Origin: Oscillospiraceae bacterium
GTDB lineage: Bacteria > Bacillota > Clostridia > Oscillospirales > CAG-272
Assembly (NCBI GenBank): GCA_015065295.1
Contig: SVQN01000026.1
Coordinates: forward strand, 1 to 35,875
Length of the DNA stretch: 35,875 bases
Reading direction: 5' to 3'
The first letter of the stretch is position 1. Each line of letters starts with the position of its first letter. A program made the translations under genes and the position numbers. The notes below the pieces were generated by a model, which saw only the letters and a program-made list of their open reading frames with translations, was not told the DNA's origin and did no database searches. Below, piece after piece: positions 8,862 to 16,835 of the stretch.

Positions 8862-8901
8862 AATACTGTATAATTGTAATATATTACAATTATACAGTAT
8901 T
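8862..8901. promoter_or_regulatory. Perfect 40-bp palindromic operator
   Basis: The half-site AATACTGTATAATTGTAATA (8862-8881) is followed at once by its exact reverse complement. The palindrome covers the minus-strand -10 box and the predicted transcript start. The outer ACTGTAT...ATACAGT arms are GntR/YtrA-like in style, but the regulator is not in the window; the assignment is inference. Confidence 0.85.
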
Positions 8902-8917
8902 CAATGATATATGTCAA
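8889..8917 (-). promoter_or_regulatory. Consensus promoter of the paired lipoprotein genes
   Basis: Minus-strand TTGACA (8912-8917), 17-bp spacer, TATAAT (8889-8894), both perfect. The -10 lies inside the palindrome, which argues that this intrinsically strong promoter is repressed by a protein bound there. Confidence 0.88.
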
Positions 8918-8945
8918 GTGTAAATCGCTTGATATTTATAAAATC

Positions 8946-9584
8946 CTATTTCCGGCTCGTCACCAGAATCGCGGCACCGTCGACTTTCACCGTGGCATAT
9001 TCCCCTGCCACTTCGTTGCTCACCGCATACGGCATCTGACGTACAAGCTGCGCGCCGTCGAGCGGGTATTTGCAACCCGTCTCCGACACAACGCAGGTGT
9101 CCAGCGCGAAGATCGAGAAATAACCACCGTCGTTCAGCACCGTCACTGTTTCGTCGAGGATCACCTGCACGGTGTTTTCCCCGTCCGTCAGCTTCACGCG
9201 GATTCCCTGCCGGCGCAGGCCTTCCAGATACAGGACGTTCGACAGCGAATGGTCGATCCGTCCGCCCGTTCCGCCGACAATCGTAATGTACCGGCAGCCC
9301 TGTTCTTTCGCATATTCGCACGCGAGCATCGTATCGGTCACGTCCTTTTCGCACGCTACCTGCAGAATCGGCATCTCCGTCGGGAGCGTCTCTCGGTACG
9401 AGTCAAAATCCCCCATCGTGATATCCGGCGTGATCCCCAGCTTTTTTGCCGTCGCATAGCCGCTGTCCGCCGCGATGGTCAGGTCAACATCCACCGGAAG
9501 AAGCCGCCGCACCGCGTCCACGTTGCAGTAGCCGCCCGTGATTACCAGTGCCGTCTTCGGGGTCAGGTCATTCGTCTTTTCCAT
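8946..9584 (-). CDS. thiN: Thiamine pyrophosphokinase
   Basis: 212 residues, the usual length. Transfers pyrophosphate from ATP to thiamine to give the cofactor thiamine diphosphate in the cytosol. Motifs: GDFDS (58-62) and EKDVTDTMLA (79-88) for metal and substrate binding, GGTGGRIDHSLSN (104-116) in the catalytic domain, then the C-terminal thiamine-binding beta domain (GCKYPLDG). The start overlaps the end of rsgA by 22 bp and has AGGAG nine bases upstream, so translation is coupled. Last gene of the long cluster. No TPP riboswitch is seen nearby. The ~28 bp that follow lead into the divergent promoter region. Confidence 0.95.
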   Translation of the reverse strand: MEKTNDLTPKTALVITGGYCNVDAVRRLLPVDVDLTIAADSGYATAKKLGITPDITMGDFDSYRETLPTEMPILQVACEKDVTDTMLACEYAKEQGCRYITIVGGTGGRIDHSLSNVLYLEGLRRQGIRVKLTDGENTVQVILDETVTVLNDGGYFSIFALDTCVVSETGCKYPLDGAQLVRQMPYAVSNEVAGEYATVKVDGAAILVTSRK

Positions 9585-10636
9585 TCGGGAACACTCCTTT
9601 GCTCATCATAAATCCGCACATAGCTCTCATGCCGGGACGGGGCAATGCCGCCGCGTTCCATTTTTTCGAGAACTGCGCAGCCTTCTTCCTTCCGGTGCGT
9701 ACATTTCGTGTACCGGCATTCGCCGAGACATTCCTCGAATTCCCGGAAACTCGCCGCCAGTTCATCATACGGGAAGAAGTTGTACCGCGTGAAGTCGAGC
9801 ATCGAGAATCCCGGCGTATCGGCGAGCCAGAAGCATCCGCCCGACGCCGTTTCCAGTGGGTAGATTTCCACATGGCGCGTGGTATGCCGTCCGCGCTCGG
9901 TCTTGCGGCTGACCCCGCCCGTTTTCAGGTTCAGATCGGGGAACAGTGCGGTCATCAGCGTCGATTTGCCGCCGCCGGAAACTCCCGCAAATGCCCCGCT
10001 GATGTGCGTTTTTCCGGCATCCGGCGCGGTGATTTCCGCGATATACGCCGCCAGTGCGTCCATACCGTCGCCGCGTTCCGCACTCACCGGGAAGACGGTG
10101 TACCCCGCCGTCCGGTAAATTTCCGTCAGCCGTGCGGAGGATTCGGGATCAAGGTCGGATTTGTTCACGATCACGACCGTTTCGATGCCGTAGTTTTCCG
10201 CAATGACGGTCAGCTTGTCTGCCGTCAAAAGATCGGGAGCGGGCGACGCCGCCGGAATGACCGCGAACAGATAGTCGAGATTCGCGGTCGGCGGGCGGAT
10301 CAGCAGGTTCCGGCGCGGCAGAATTTCGTCGATCACAAAATCCACACGCACATCCTGCTTTTTTCCGCGGGATTTTTTTGCGTCCCGCGCTTCCCGCAGT
10401 TCCTCATCGGGGACATACCAGTCTTCGGTCGAACCGCCGTCCGCCGTGTCCACCGGCTCGATCATCACTTCGTCGCCCACGGTCGGGGTGATGTGATTCT
10501 GCCGGAAGATGCCGCGCGCACGGCAGAGGACTTCTTCCGAGATGCGTTCCCCTGCCGATTTTTCACGGTCAATGGTGCGAACCCCGTAAAGTCCGCCGAC
10601 CCCGCGGGTGATTATGCCATATTTTCGTTCTTTCAT
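9563..10636 (-). CDS. rsgA: Ribosome small-subunit-dependent GTPase RsgA
   Basis: 357 residues. A circularly permuted GTPase that checks late 30S assembly and releases RbfA. An OB-fold domain comes first; G4 NKSD (158-161) precedes G1 GVSGGGKST (218-226) and G3 DTPG (273-276), the permuted order of the family. The C-terminal zinc site is C307, C312, H314, C320. Oddities: the OB fold carries an extra charged stretch at about 63-95 (DTADGG to GKKQDV), and G1 has GGG where GVG is usual. The start lies 21 bp after the kinase stop with only a weak ribosome site, suggesting coupling. Neighbours prkC and prpC match the classical Firmicutes order. Confidence 0.95.
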   Translation of the reverse strand: MKERKYGIITRGVGGLYGVRTIDREKSAGERISEEVLCRARGIFRQNHITPTVGDEVMIEPVDTADGGSTEDWYVPDEELREARDAKKSRGKKQDVRVDFVIDEILPRRNLLIRPPTANLDYLFAVIPAASPAPDLLTADKLTVIAENYGIETVVIVNKSDLDPESSARLTEIYRTAGYTVFPVSAERGDGMDALAAYIAEITAPDAGKTHISGAFAGVSGGGKSTLMTALFPDLNLKTGGVSRKTERGRHTTRHVEIYPLETASGGCFWLADTPGFSMLDFTRYNFFPYDELAASFREFEECLGECRYTKCTHRKEEGCAVLEKMERGGIAPSRHESYVRIYDEQRSVPEWKRRMT

Positions 10637-10657
10637 ATACTTGTCATATCCTGTAGG

Positions 10658-12667
10658 TTACGGACGGATCCAGTCCCATCCGAGATCCCACCAGTTGTCA
10701 TCGTCCGACGTATCGTCTTCTTCTGTACCGCCGGACGTATCATCCATCCACGAATCGTCGGTCGAACCGCTGTCCTCGTCGGTGTTGTCTTCCCATACCG
10801 TACCGGCAGAATCGTCTGTCCAGCCGCTGTTGTCATCGTTCGTGTCGTCTGTCCAATCACTGCTGCCGTTCCCGTCATCCCATGTGTTGTCCGGTTCCGG
10901 CGTCACAACCGGTTCCGGCGTTTCCACCGGCGTCCACTTCATATCGTCTTCGGTGGGAATGGTCTTCCCGTCACCGGCATACGACGGTCCGCCGCTCACG
11001 GTAAAGCTGATTTCCGAATACTTCGGAACGCTCGACCATGCGTCCACGCTCTGACCGATGACCGTTCCGGCGGTCTGCCAGTTCTTTTCATAGGTAACGT
11101 CGCCGACGTTCAGGTCGTGTTCCATCAGCGTAATCAGCGCGCGCGCTTCGCTGAGTCCCTTGAAATCGGGAACGCTCACCGTCACGGTATCGCTGCCGTT
11201 GCTGATGTAGATGGTCACGGTGTCATCCTCATGCAGCACGGTTCCGACACCGGGTTCCGTCCGGACAACGTAGCCCGTCAGGAGAATGCTGTCCGTGACC
11301 CGTTCTTCCTTGACGTTCAGACCGAGGTCACGCAGTTCGGTTCGCACTTCCCGGTAATCGCGGACGGAATAGTCCTCCAGCGTAATCGTGCGTGCGCCCT
11401 GACTGACGGTCAGCTGCACTTCGCATTCCTGCTTGCCGGGGAGAACCTTTCGTTTTTCCTCTGCAAGCGGCTCCTGTTCCATGATCTTCCCTTTTTCCAC
11501 CGTATCGCTGTAAACGTAGGTGATGACGGGATCGGTGTAATATTCACTGCTTTCAAACCATTCCGCCAGTTCTTCCGTATACGCAGAACCGACAAAATTC
11601 GGGATCCGCAGTTCCTCGTAATCGTTCATCGAGCCGTTGAGGAACAGACGGTCGAGCATATAGTACCCGGCAACACCCGCGACGACCAGGAATGCGAGTG
11701 TAACGCCCATGATGATCGGGAACATGGAACGGCTGGTCTTGTGCTTCGGCTTGGATGCCGCAGTATCCGCATTTTTCTGCTTCTTCTGCTTGTTTTTCGC
11801 GGCTTTGTTTTCCTTGAAAATGATTTTCGGATTTTCGCGGAGCTTCAGCAGGTGTTCGAGCATCTCCTCCGCGCTCTGATAACGCGCATCCGGATCCTTT
11901 TCCATCGCGCGGGTGATGATCTGTTCCAGTCCCACGGGAATGTGCGGATTGATCTCGCGCGGCGGCGTTGCGGTATCGTTGACCTGCATGAGTGCCACAG
12001 ACACCGGCGTTTCCGCCGAAAACGGAAGCGAACCGGTCGCCATTTCGTAAAGCATAACGCCGAGGGCGTACAGGTCGCTGCGCGCGTCGGTCGGACTGCC
12101 GTTCACCTGTTCGGGGCTGATATAGTACACCGTGCCGATCGCCTTGTCGGTCATGGTAACGGTTTCCGCATTCGGAATCTTGGCAATCCCGAAGTCCATC
12201 ACCTTGATGACGCCGTTTTTTAGAAGCATAATGTTCTGCGGCTTGATGTCACGGTGGATAATTCCTTTTTTATGTGCGTGATCCAATGCCCGGAGAATCT
12301 GCGTGGTATAGCTGATGATCTCGCGGAGATTGAGAACCTCGCGGTGCTGCATATAGTTTTTGAGGGTAATGCCCTCAACATATTCCATGACGATATATTT
12401 GATATTGTCGCGGACGGACGCATCGTGGATGTTCACAATGTTCTGGTGCGACAGCATGGCGACGGCGCGGTATTCGTGCTTGAACCGCTGTACCGCCTGT
12501 TCGTCCGCGGAAATCTCGTCCTTGAGAATTTTGATCGCCACGGTGCGGCGCATCAGCAGGTCGGTCGCCTTGAACACAACCGCCATACCGCCGATTCCGA
12601 CAATGCGTTCCACGCGATACCGGTTGTCGAACACCAGCCCGACATATTTTTCATACAATTCCATCAT
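10658..12667 (-). CDS. prkC: Membrane Ser/Thr protein kinase with PASTA domains
   Basis: 669 residues. Cytoplasmic Hanks-type kinase (11-275): glycine loop GIGGMAVV (24-31), VAIK with K46, HRDIKPQN (138-145), DFG (158-160), APE-like SPEQ. A Lys-rich linker (285-313) leads to one transmembrane helix (315-337), then three extracellular PASTA repeats (about 351-424, 425-492, 493-560) that in this family bind muropeptides or lipid II. Residues 565-669 form a very acidic Asp/Ser/Thr tail with regularly spaced Trp (NTWDD, SDWTDD, SGWTDD, TVWEDN, DSWMDD, ending WWDLGWDW), which is not standard. Controls cell wall growth, sporulation or germination in relatives. Paired with the prpC phosphatase just upstream. 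Start ATG has AAGGAT about ten bases before; the second ATG is also possible. Confidence 0.95.
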   Translation of the reverse strand: MMELYEKYVGLVFDNRYRVERIVGIGGMAVVFKATDLLMRRTVAIKILKDEISADEQAVQRFKHEYRAVAMLSHQNIVNIHDASVRDNIKYIVMEYVEGITLKNYMQHREVLNLREIISYTTQILRALDHAHKKGIIHRDIKPQNIMLLKNGVIKVMDFGIAKIPNAETVTMTDKAIGTVYYISPEQVNGSPTDARSDLYALGVMLYEMATGSLPFSAETPVSVALMQVNDTATPPREINPHIPVGLEQIITRAMEKDPDARYQSAEEMLEHLLKLRENPKIIFKENKAAKNKQKKQKNADTAASKPKHKTSRSMFPIIMGVTLAFLVVAGVAGYYMLDRLFLNGSMNDYEELRIPNFVGSAYTEELAEWFESSEYYTDPVITYVYSDTVEKGKIMEQEPLAEEKRKVLPGKQECEVQLTVSQGARTITLEDYSVRDYREVRTELRDLGLNVKEERVTDSILLTGYVVRTEPGVGTVLHEDDTVTIYISNGSDTVTVSVPDFKGLSEARALITLMEHDLNVGDVTYEKNWQTAGTVIGQSVDAWSSVPKYSEISFTVSGGPSYAGDGKTIPTEDDMKWTPVETPEPVVTPEPDNTWDDGNGSSDWTDDTNDDNSGWTDDSAGTVWEDNTDEDSGSTDDSWMDDTSGGTEEDDTSDDDNWWDLGWDWIRP

Positions 12668-12770
12668 TACAGTTGATCCTTTTTCCGTTTGTTTTGGTTA
12701 AGTCCGTGCCGATTTACGCTTTTTTCCAGCAAAAGCGCAGGAAACCGGCGTTTCCTTATCCCCTCGTCAA

Positions 12771-12850
12771 GACGACATTTTCAAGTCGACGACATTATCA
12801 AGTCGACGACATTTTCAAGCCGGCTTGTCAAGTCGACTTTTTCAAGTCGA
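12771..12850. repeat. 17-bp tandem repeat array between prpC and prkC
   Basis: Three near-identical 17-bp units, GACGACATTTTCAAGTC and variants (12771-12787, 12788-12804, 12805-12821), then two shortened units reaching into the prpC stop codon. On the minus strand every unit carries CTTGA, and the first of these is the actual prpC stop (ACT TGA). A hairpin CGACTT (12834-12839) / AAGTCG (12844-12849) wraps the stop, and CAAGCCGGCTTG (12816-12827) is a perfect palindrome. Upstream of prkC the mRNA also has a GGAAAC/GTTTCC stem. No promoter was seen here. Confidence 0.85.
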
Positions 12851-13597
12851 AAGGATAACAGCGGTAATGTTATCATGTCCGCCGCGGCTGTTCGCACAGT
12901 CGATGAGAGCCGCGCACGCCTCTTCCATCGTTGCCGTTTGTCCGATCGTACCGACCGTTTCGCAGATTTCTTCGGGTTCCACAAGGTCCGTCAGACCGTC
13001 CGAACAGAGCACGGCGTATGTACCGGGCTTCATTTCGCAGACAAACAGATCCGCGTCCACCGTCTTGTACGTTCCGACCGCGCGGGTAATCACATGGCGG
13101 AACATATGATGCTTGGCTTCTTCGGGAGTCAGCGTACCATCATCGACCAGTTCCTGCACTTTCGAATGGTCGTGCGTGACCTGTTCGATCTCGCCGCCTT
13201 CGACCAGATACAGACGGCTGTCCCCGACATTGACAATATATCCCTTTTCGCCCGAAAGAATGCAGGCAACCAGCGTCGTGCCCATACCGGCAAGGGAGGC
13301 TTCCGCAATCGAGAGCTTGTACACCGCACGGTTTGCCGCCGTCACTCCGGCGGAAAGACAGTCCACGATATCCTCTTCGCTCTCGCCGAAAAAGGACGGA
13401 TGTGCCTTTTCGTATTCATCCAGTTCCGCAATGAAGGTTTCCACGGCGACCTTGCTTGCGACGTTCCCGCCGTTCGCACCGCCCATCCCGTCGCATACCA
13501 CGGCGGCCAGCACATCATCGGCATACTTCCGGATGATGAAATCGTCCTGATTCATCTCACGGCGTCGGCCGATATCGGTTTTTCCATAAAATAACAT
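12842..13597 (-). CDS. prpC: PP2C-family Ser/Thr phosphatase
   Basis: 251 residues from the chosen ATG (MLFYGKTDIG), which has GAGG nine bases upstream; an in-frame ATG at 13606 lies right against that GAGG and is less likely. Metal-dependent phosphatase that reverses phosphorylation by PrkC and dephosphorylates EF-G-type targets in relatives. PP2C motifs: TDIGRRREMNQDDF, VVCDGMGGANGG, GMGTTLVA, VNVGDSRLYL, VTHDHSKVQEL, HVITRAVG, LCSDGLTDLV, GGHDNITAVIL, with the metal-binding Asp residues all present. The 3' end is encoded within the tandem repeat. A 143-bp gap, AT-rich, separates it from rlmN and may hold a weak promoter that I cannot define. Confidence 0.94.
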   Translation of the reverse strand: MLFYGKTDIGRRREMNQDDFIIRKYADDVLAAVVCDGMGGANGGNVASKVAVETFIAELDEYEKAHPSFFGESEEDIVDCLSAGVTAANRAVYKLSIAEASLAGMGTTLVACILSGEKGYIVNVGDSRLYLVEGGEIEQVTHDHSKVQELVDDGTLTPEEAKHHMFRHVITRAVGTYKTVDADLFVCEMKPGTYAVLCSDGLTDLVEPEEICETVGTIGQTATMEEACAALIDCANSRGGHDNITAVILST

Positions 13598-13740
13598 ATA
13601 ACTCATCCTCGAATTCTCAAGTGAAATTCTGTTTCTTTGAATGATGTTTGCGTAACTTCTTTATATTTTACCGCAAATCCCTGCGGATTTCTACAGAAAT
13701 TCTTTAATATTTTACGTTTGTTTATGTTTTCCGGAAAATT

Positions 13741-14790
13741 TTATTCCCGGGCTGCCGCATTGTCCGCCAGTTTCTGGAGACGGAGCTGTCCGCAGGAAGC
13801 GTTGATATCCGATCCGAGACGGCGGCGGATGGTCGCACCGACCCCGTTCCGGTTCAGTTCTTCGGCAAATTCCCTGGCACGCTGACGTCCGGGAGCGGTC
13901 AGTCCGGTTTCCGCCACCTCGTTGAGCATGATGAGATTGACGTGCGCCGTCGCCCGCATTCCTTCGCGGATCACTCTGGCAAGACGGACGGCGTCTGCCT
14001 TCGCGTCGTTTTTGCCGGAGATGAGCGTATATTCAAACGATACGCGGCGGCCGGTCACTTCAAAATAGTTCCGGCAGGCTTTCATGAGTTCGGCAATGTT
14101 GTATTTGCGGTTGATCGGCATGAGCGCGCTCCGCGTTTCGTCGTCCGACGCATGGAGCGAAACGGACAGCGTGACAGGCAGTCCTTCCTTCGCCAGATCG
14201 TAAATGCGTGGAACCAGACCGCAGGTGGAGAGCGAAATGTGGCGCAGTCCGATCCCGAGTCCGCGTTCGTCCGAGACAAGACGGAGGAAGCGGACAGTGT
14301 TGTCGTAATTGTCGAGCGGTTCGCCGATGCCCATCATGACGATTCCGTCCACACGTTCGCCGGTATCGCGTGCGGCAAGTGCCGCCTGTCCGAGAATTTC
14401 CGACGCGGTCAGGTTGCGGACACGTCCGTTGAGCGTGGACGCACAGAATTTGCAGCCCATCGCACATCCGGCCTGCGACGATACGCAGAGACTGGTGCCG
14501 TGGTCGTATTTCATGAAGACCGACTCGACGCACTCCCCGTCGTTCAGAGAGAACAGGTATTTGACCGTCCCGTCGATCTGCGAAACGAGCTTGCGTTCAA
14601 TGACCGGCAGACGGTAATCCGCCTCGGCCTTCAGCGCGTCGCGGAATTTTTTTGAGAGATTGGTCATCTCGTCAATGGACGCACCGCGCGACATCCAGGT
14701 AAACAGCTGTCCCGCCCGGTATTCCGGCTCCCCGATGGACTTCACAAAGCCTTTCAGCTCGTCCACGGTCATCGACATGATATCTGTCAT
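13741..14790 (-). CDS. rlmN: 23S rRNA (A2503-C2)/tRNA (A37-C2) methyltransferase RlmN
   Basis: 349 residues. Radical-SAM enzyme that methylates C2 of A2503 in 23S rRNA and of A37 in some tRNAs. The cluster motif is CAMGCKFC (C109, C113, C116); MGIGEPL and the SLHA segment follow; C333 in GSDINASCGQL is the cysteine that carries the methyl group. The start MTDIMSMTVDELKG is chosen because GAGG lies six bases upstream; reading frames extended further upstream run into the rsmB 3' end. Thirty-five bases separate it from rsmB. Confidence 0.95.
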   Translation of the reverse strand: MTDIMSMTVDELKGFVKSIGEPEYRAGQLFTWMSRGASIDEMTNLSKKFRDALKAEADYRLPVIERKLVSQIDGTVKYLFSLNDGECVESVFMKYDHGTSLCVSSQAGCAMGCKFCASTLNGRVRNLTASEILGQAALAARDTGERVDGIVMMGIGEPLDNYDNTVRFLRLVSDERGLGIGLRHISLSTCGLVPRIYDLAKEGLPVTLSVSLHASDDETRSALMPINRKYNIAELMKACRNYFEVTGRRVSFEYTLISGKNDAKADAVRLARVIREGMRATAHVNLIMLNEVAETGLTAPGRQRAREFAEELNRNGVGATIRRRLGSDINASCGQLRLQKLADNAAARE

Positions 14791-14825
14791 ATACATCCTC
14801 TTCCTGTCAAATGTGTTTTTCTTCT

Positions 14826-16106
14826 TTATGACTTTTTCGTCATCACCGCGCAGAAGAAACCGTCGCATCCGTCGCGGTGCGGATAGAACGTCCGCATGGA
14901 TTCCAATGTGAATTCCGGATGTTCCGCGAGGAATTTTTCCGCAATTTCTTCGTTTTCCGCCCGGTTGATTGTGCAGGTGGAGTACACAAGTGTTCCTCCG
15001 TCCTTCACATAAGCCGCCGCGCCGCAGAGCACCGGATACTGAATCTCCGGCAGACGTCCGACCTGCGAAAGGTCTTTATAGCGGATATCCGGCTTTTTGG
15101 CAATGACCCCAAGTCCGGAGCACGGCGCGTCGCAGAGAACCCGATCCGCCGTTCCGATCAGGGATTCGTCCGGTTCACGGGCATCGCGGCATCCGGTTTC
15201 GATCATCGTGATCCCGAGCTTTTCCGCGCCGGATTTTATCAGCGAAAGTTTGTTTTTGTGCAGATCGAACGAATACAGCTTACCTGTATTGTTCATATCA
15301 ATCGCCATGGAGAAGCTCTTCCCGCCGGGACACGCACAGGTGTCCACCACGGTTTCTCCCGGCTTCGCTCCAACGGAGACCGCCGTAATCCGCGAGGCTT
15401 CGTCCTGCACGAACCACAGCCCTTCCTCAATGCCCGCCTTGACCGTATCGTCAAGCGAAAGCACCTTCACGATATCCGGTGCAATGTCCGAAACGGTACC
15501 GCCGACCTTCGCCGCCGCTTCTTCGACGGACAGCTTCAGCCGGTTCACCCGGAGCGCGATCTGCGGTTCGCGGTTCATCGCTTCGAGCAGAGGTTCGATT
15601 TCGTCCCCGACCGACGTATGCAGCAGTTCGCACAGATCGCGCGGAACGGAATAGGCCACCGAAAGATAGGTCATATAGTCCGCCGTTCTGTCGGGCAGGT
15701 CGATCCGTTTCCCGTCCCGCAGGAACGAGCGCAGGATCGCGTTGACAAATCCGGTCGAACGCTTCGCCACCAGTCCGGCGGATTCCCCGACGGCAGCGTG
15801 TTCCGGAATGCGGTCCATCCACACAAGCTGATACAGTCCCATGCGGAGCGCACAGCGCACATCCGGATCGAGGTCTTTTGCCGGAAGGCGGGAGTACTTC
15901 CCGATGATATAATCGAGTGTGATCCGCCGTTCCGTCACCCCGTAGACCAGACGGGTATACAGTCCGCGGTCCGCACCTCCCAGTGAGGATGCGACAAGCG
16001 CGGAGTTGATTTCGAGATTGGAGTACCGTCCGTCTCTTTCCAGCGCGATCAGGGATTCCAGCGCAAGGGAACGGGCGGTCGTTTTCTTTGGATTGTTTGT
16101 TTTCAT
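14826..16106 (-). CDS. rsmB: 16S rRNA (C967-C5) methyltransferase RsmB
   Basis: 426 residues. Methylates C967 of 16S rRNA. A NusB-like helical domain (about 5-135) precedes the SAM-dependent domain: ACPGGKS (258-264), C329 in DAPCSG and C378 in YSTCT, the two cysteines of the m5C mechanism. The start is the ATG just after the peptidase stop (8 bp), with no clear ribosome site, implying translational coupling; an in-frame TTG at 16112 is the alternative. Full length for the family. Confidence 0.95.
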   Translation of the reverse strand: MKTNNPKKTTARSLALESLIALERDGRYSNLEINSALVASSLGGADRGLYTRLVYGVTERRITLDYIIGKYSRLPAKDLDPDVRCALRMGLYQLVWMDRIPEHAAVGESAGLVAKRSTGFVNAILRSFLRDGKRIDLPDRTADYMTYLSVAYSVPRDLCELLHTSVGDEIEPLLEAMNREPQIALRVNRLKLSVEEAAAKVGGTVSDIAPDIVKVLSLDDTVKAGIEEGLWFVQDEASRITAVSVGAKPGETVVDTCACPGGKSFSMAIDMNNTGKLYSFDLHKNKLSLIKSGAEKLGITMIETGCRDAREPDESLIGTADRVLCDAPCSGLGVIAKKPDIRYKDLSQVGRLPEIQYPVLCGAAAYVKDGGTLVYSTCTINRAENEEIAEKFLAEHPEFTLESMRTFYPHRDGCDGFFCAVMTKKS

Positions 16107-16114
16107 AGTCAATT

Positions 16115-16804
16115 TCAGTCTCGCCGACGGTTCACCAGCGTCACCAGCCGCAGAAGGTTCCCGATGGCAACCGCCAGTGCGGCAACGTACGTCAGCGCGG
16201 CGGCAGTCAAAACCTGTTTGGCGGCGGAAAGTCCTTCGTCCGAGAGTGCCCCCGAATCCGAAAGAGCCTTCACCGCGCGGCGGCTGGCATCAAATTCAAC
16301 GGGGAGCGTGATGAGCTGGAACACAACGGACACGCCGAAGCAGAGAACGCCGAGGTACGCCAGCGATTCAAAGGACAGAGCCAGTCCGAGCAGAACCAGC
16401 GGCATCGCCAGATTGGAGCCGATATTGGTGATCGGAATAATCGCCGCGCGCAGTTTGATCGGGCCGTAATTCTCCGCATATTGGGCGGCATGACCGGCTT
16501 CGTGCGCGGCAACCCCGACCGCAGCGGCCGTCCGGACATCGTGTACCGAATCCGACAGGCTGATGACATTGGAGCGCGGGTCGTAGTGGTCGGTCAGATG
16601 CCCCTGCACCTGTCCGATCCCGACATTGCTGAGACCGTATCCCCGCAGAACGAGACGGGCGGCATCCGCACCGGTCATCGCGGAGGGAACGCGGCTGTAT
16701 TTCTTGAAGGTCGAGGTCACGTTATGCTGCGCCCACATCGCAAGAATCAGCGCAGGCAGCACGTAGACGATGTACGACCAGTCAATTCCGTAGTAGTAGG
16801 GCAT
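16115..16804 (-). CDS. yugP: YugP-like membrane zinc metallopeptidase
   Basis: 229 residues. Membrane protein of the PF04298 family: an N-terminal transmembrane helix (IVYVLPALILAMWA), then HLTDHYDPRSNVISLSDSVHD and the zinc motif HEAGHA in AAAVGVAAHEAGHAAQYAE, followed by three more hydrophobic segments (about 120-140, 145-170, 205-222). The physiological substrate is unknown. ATG at 16804 is favoured (AAAGG eight bases upstream) over a GTG at 16813. Commonly found between fmt and rsmB in Clostridia, as here. Confidence 0.9.
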   Translation of the reverse strand: MPYYYGIDWSYIVYVLPALILAMWAQHNVTSTFKKYSRVPSAMTGADAARLVLRGYGLSNVGIGQVQGHLTDHYDPRSNVISLSDSVHDVRTAAAVGVAAHEAGHAAQYAENYGPIKLRAAIIPITNIGSNLAMPLVLLGLALSFESLAYLGVLCFGVSVVFQLITLPVEFDASRRAVKALSDSGALSDEGLSAAKQVLTAAALTYVAALAVAIGNLLRLVTLVNRRRD

Positions 16805-16835
16805 AAAGAACACCTTTCCTTCGTGTATTTGATTT

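Noticed and set aside
8901-8946. TPP riboswitch linked to thiN
   Set aside because: thiN lies at the end of its operon and no THI-box sequence occurs near it or ahead of rsgA.
9548-12223. 891-codon open frame on the + strand
   Set aside because: Runs antisense through rsgA and prkC, has no ribosome site and gives an Arg/His-rich product without domains.
12771-12850. CRISPR array
   Set aside because: The units are head-to-tail 17-mers without spacers and no cas genes are present.
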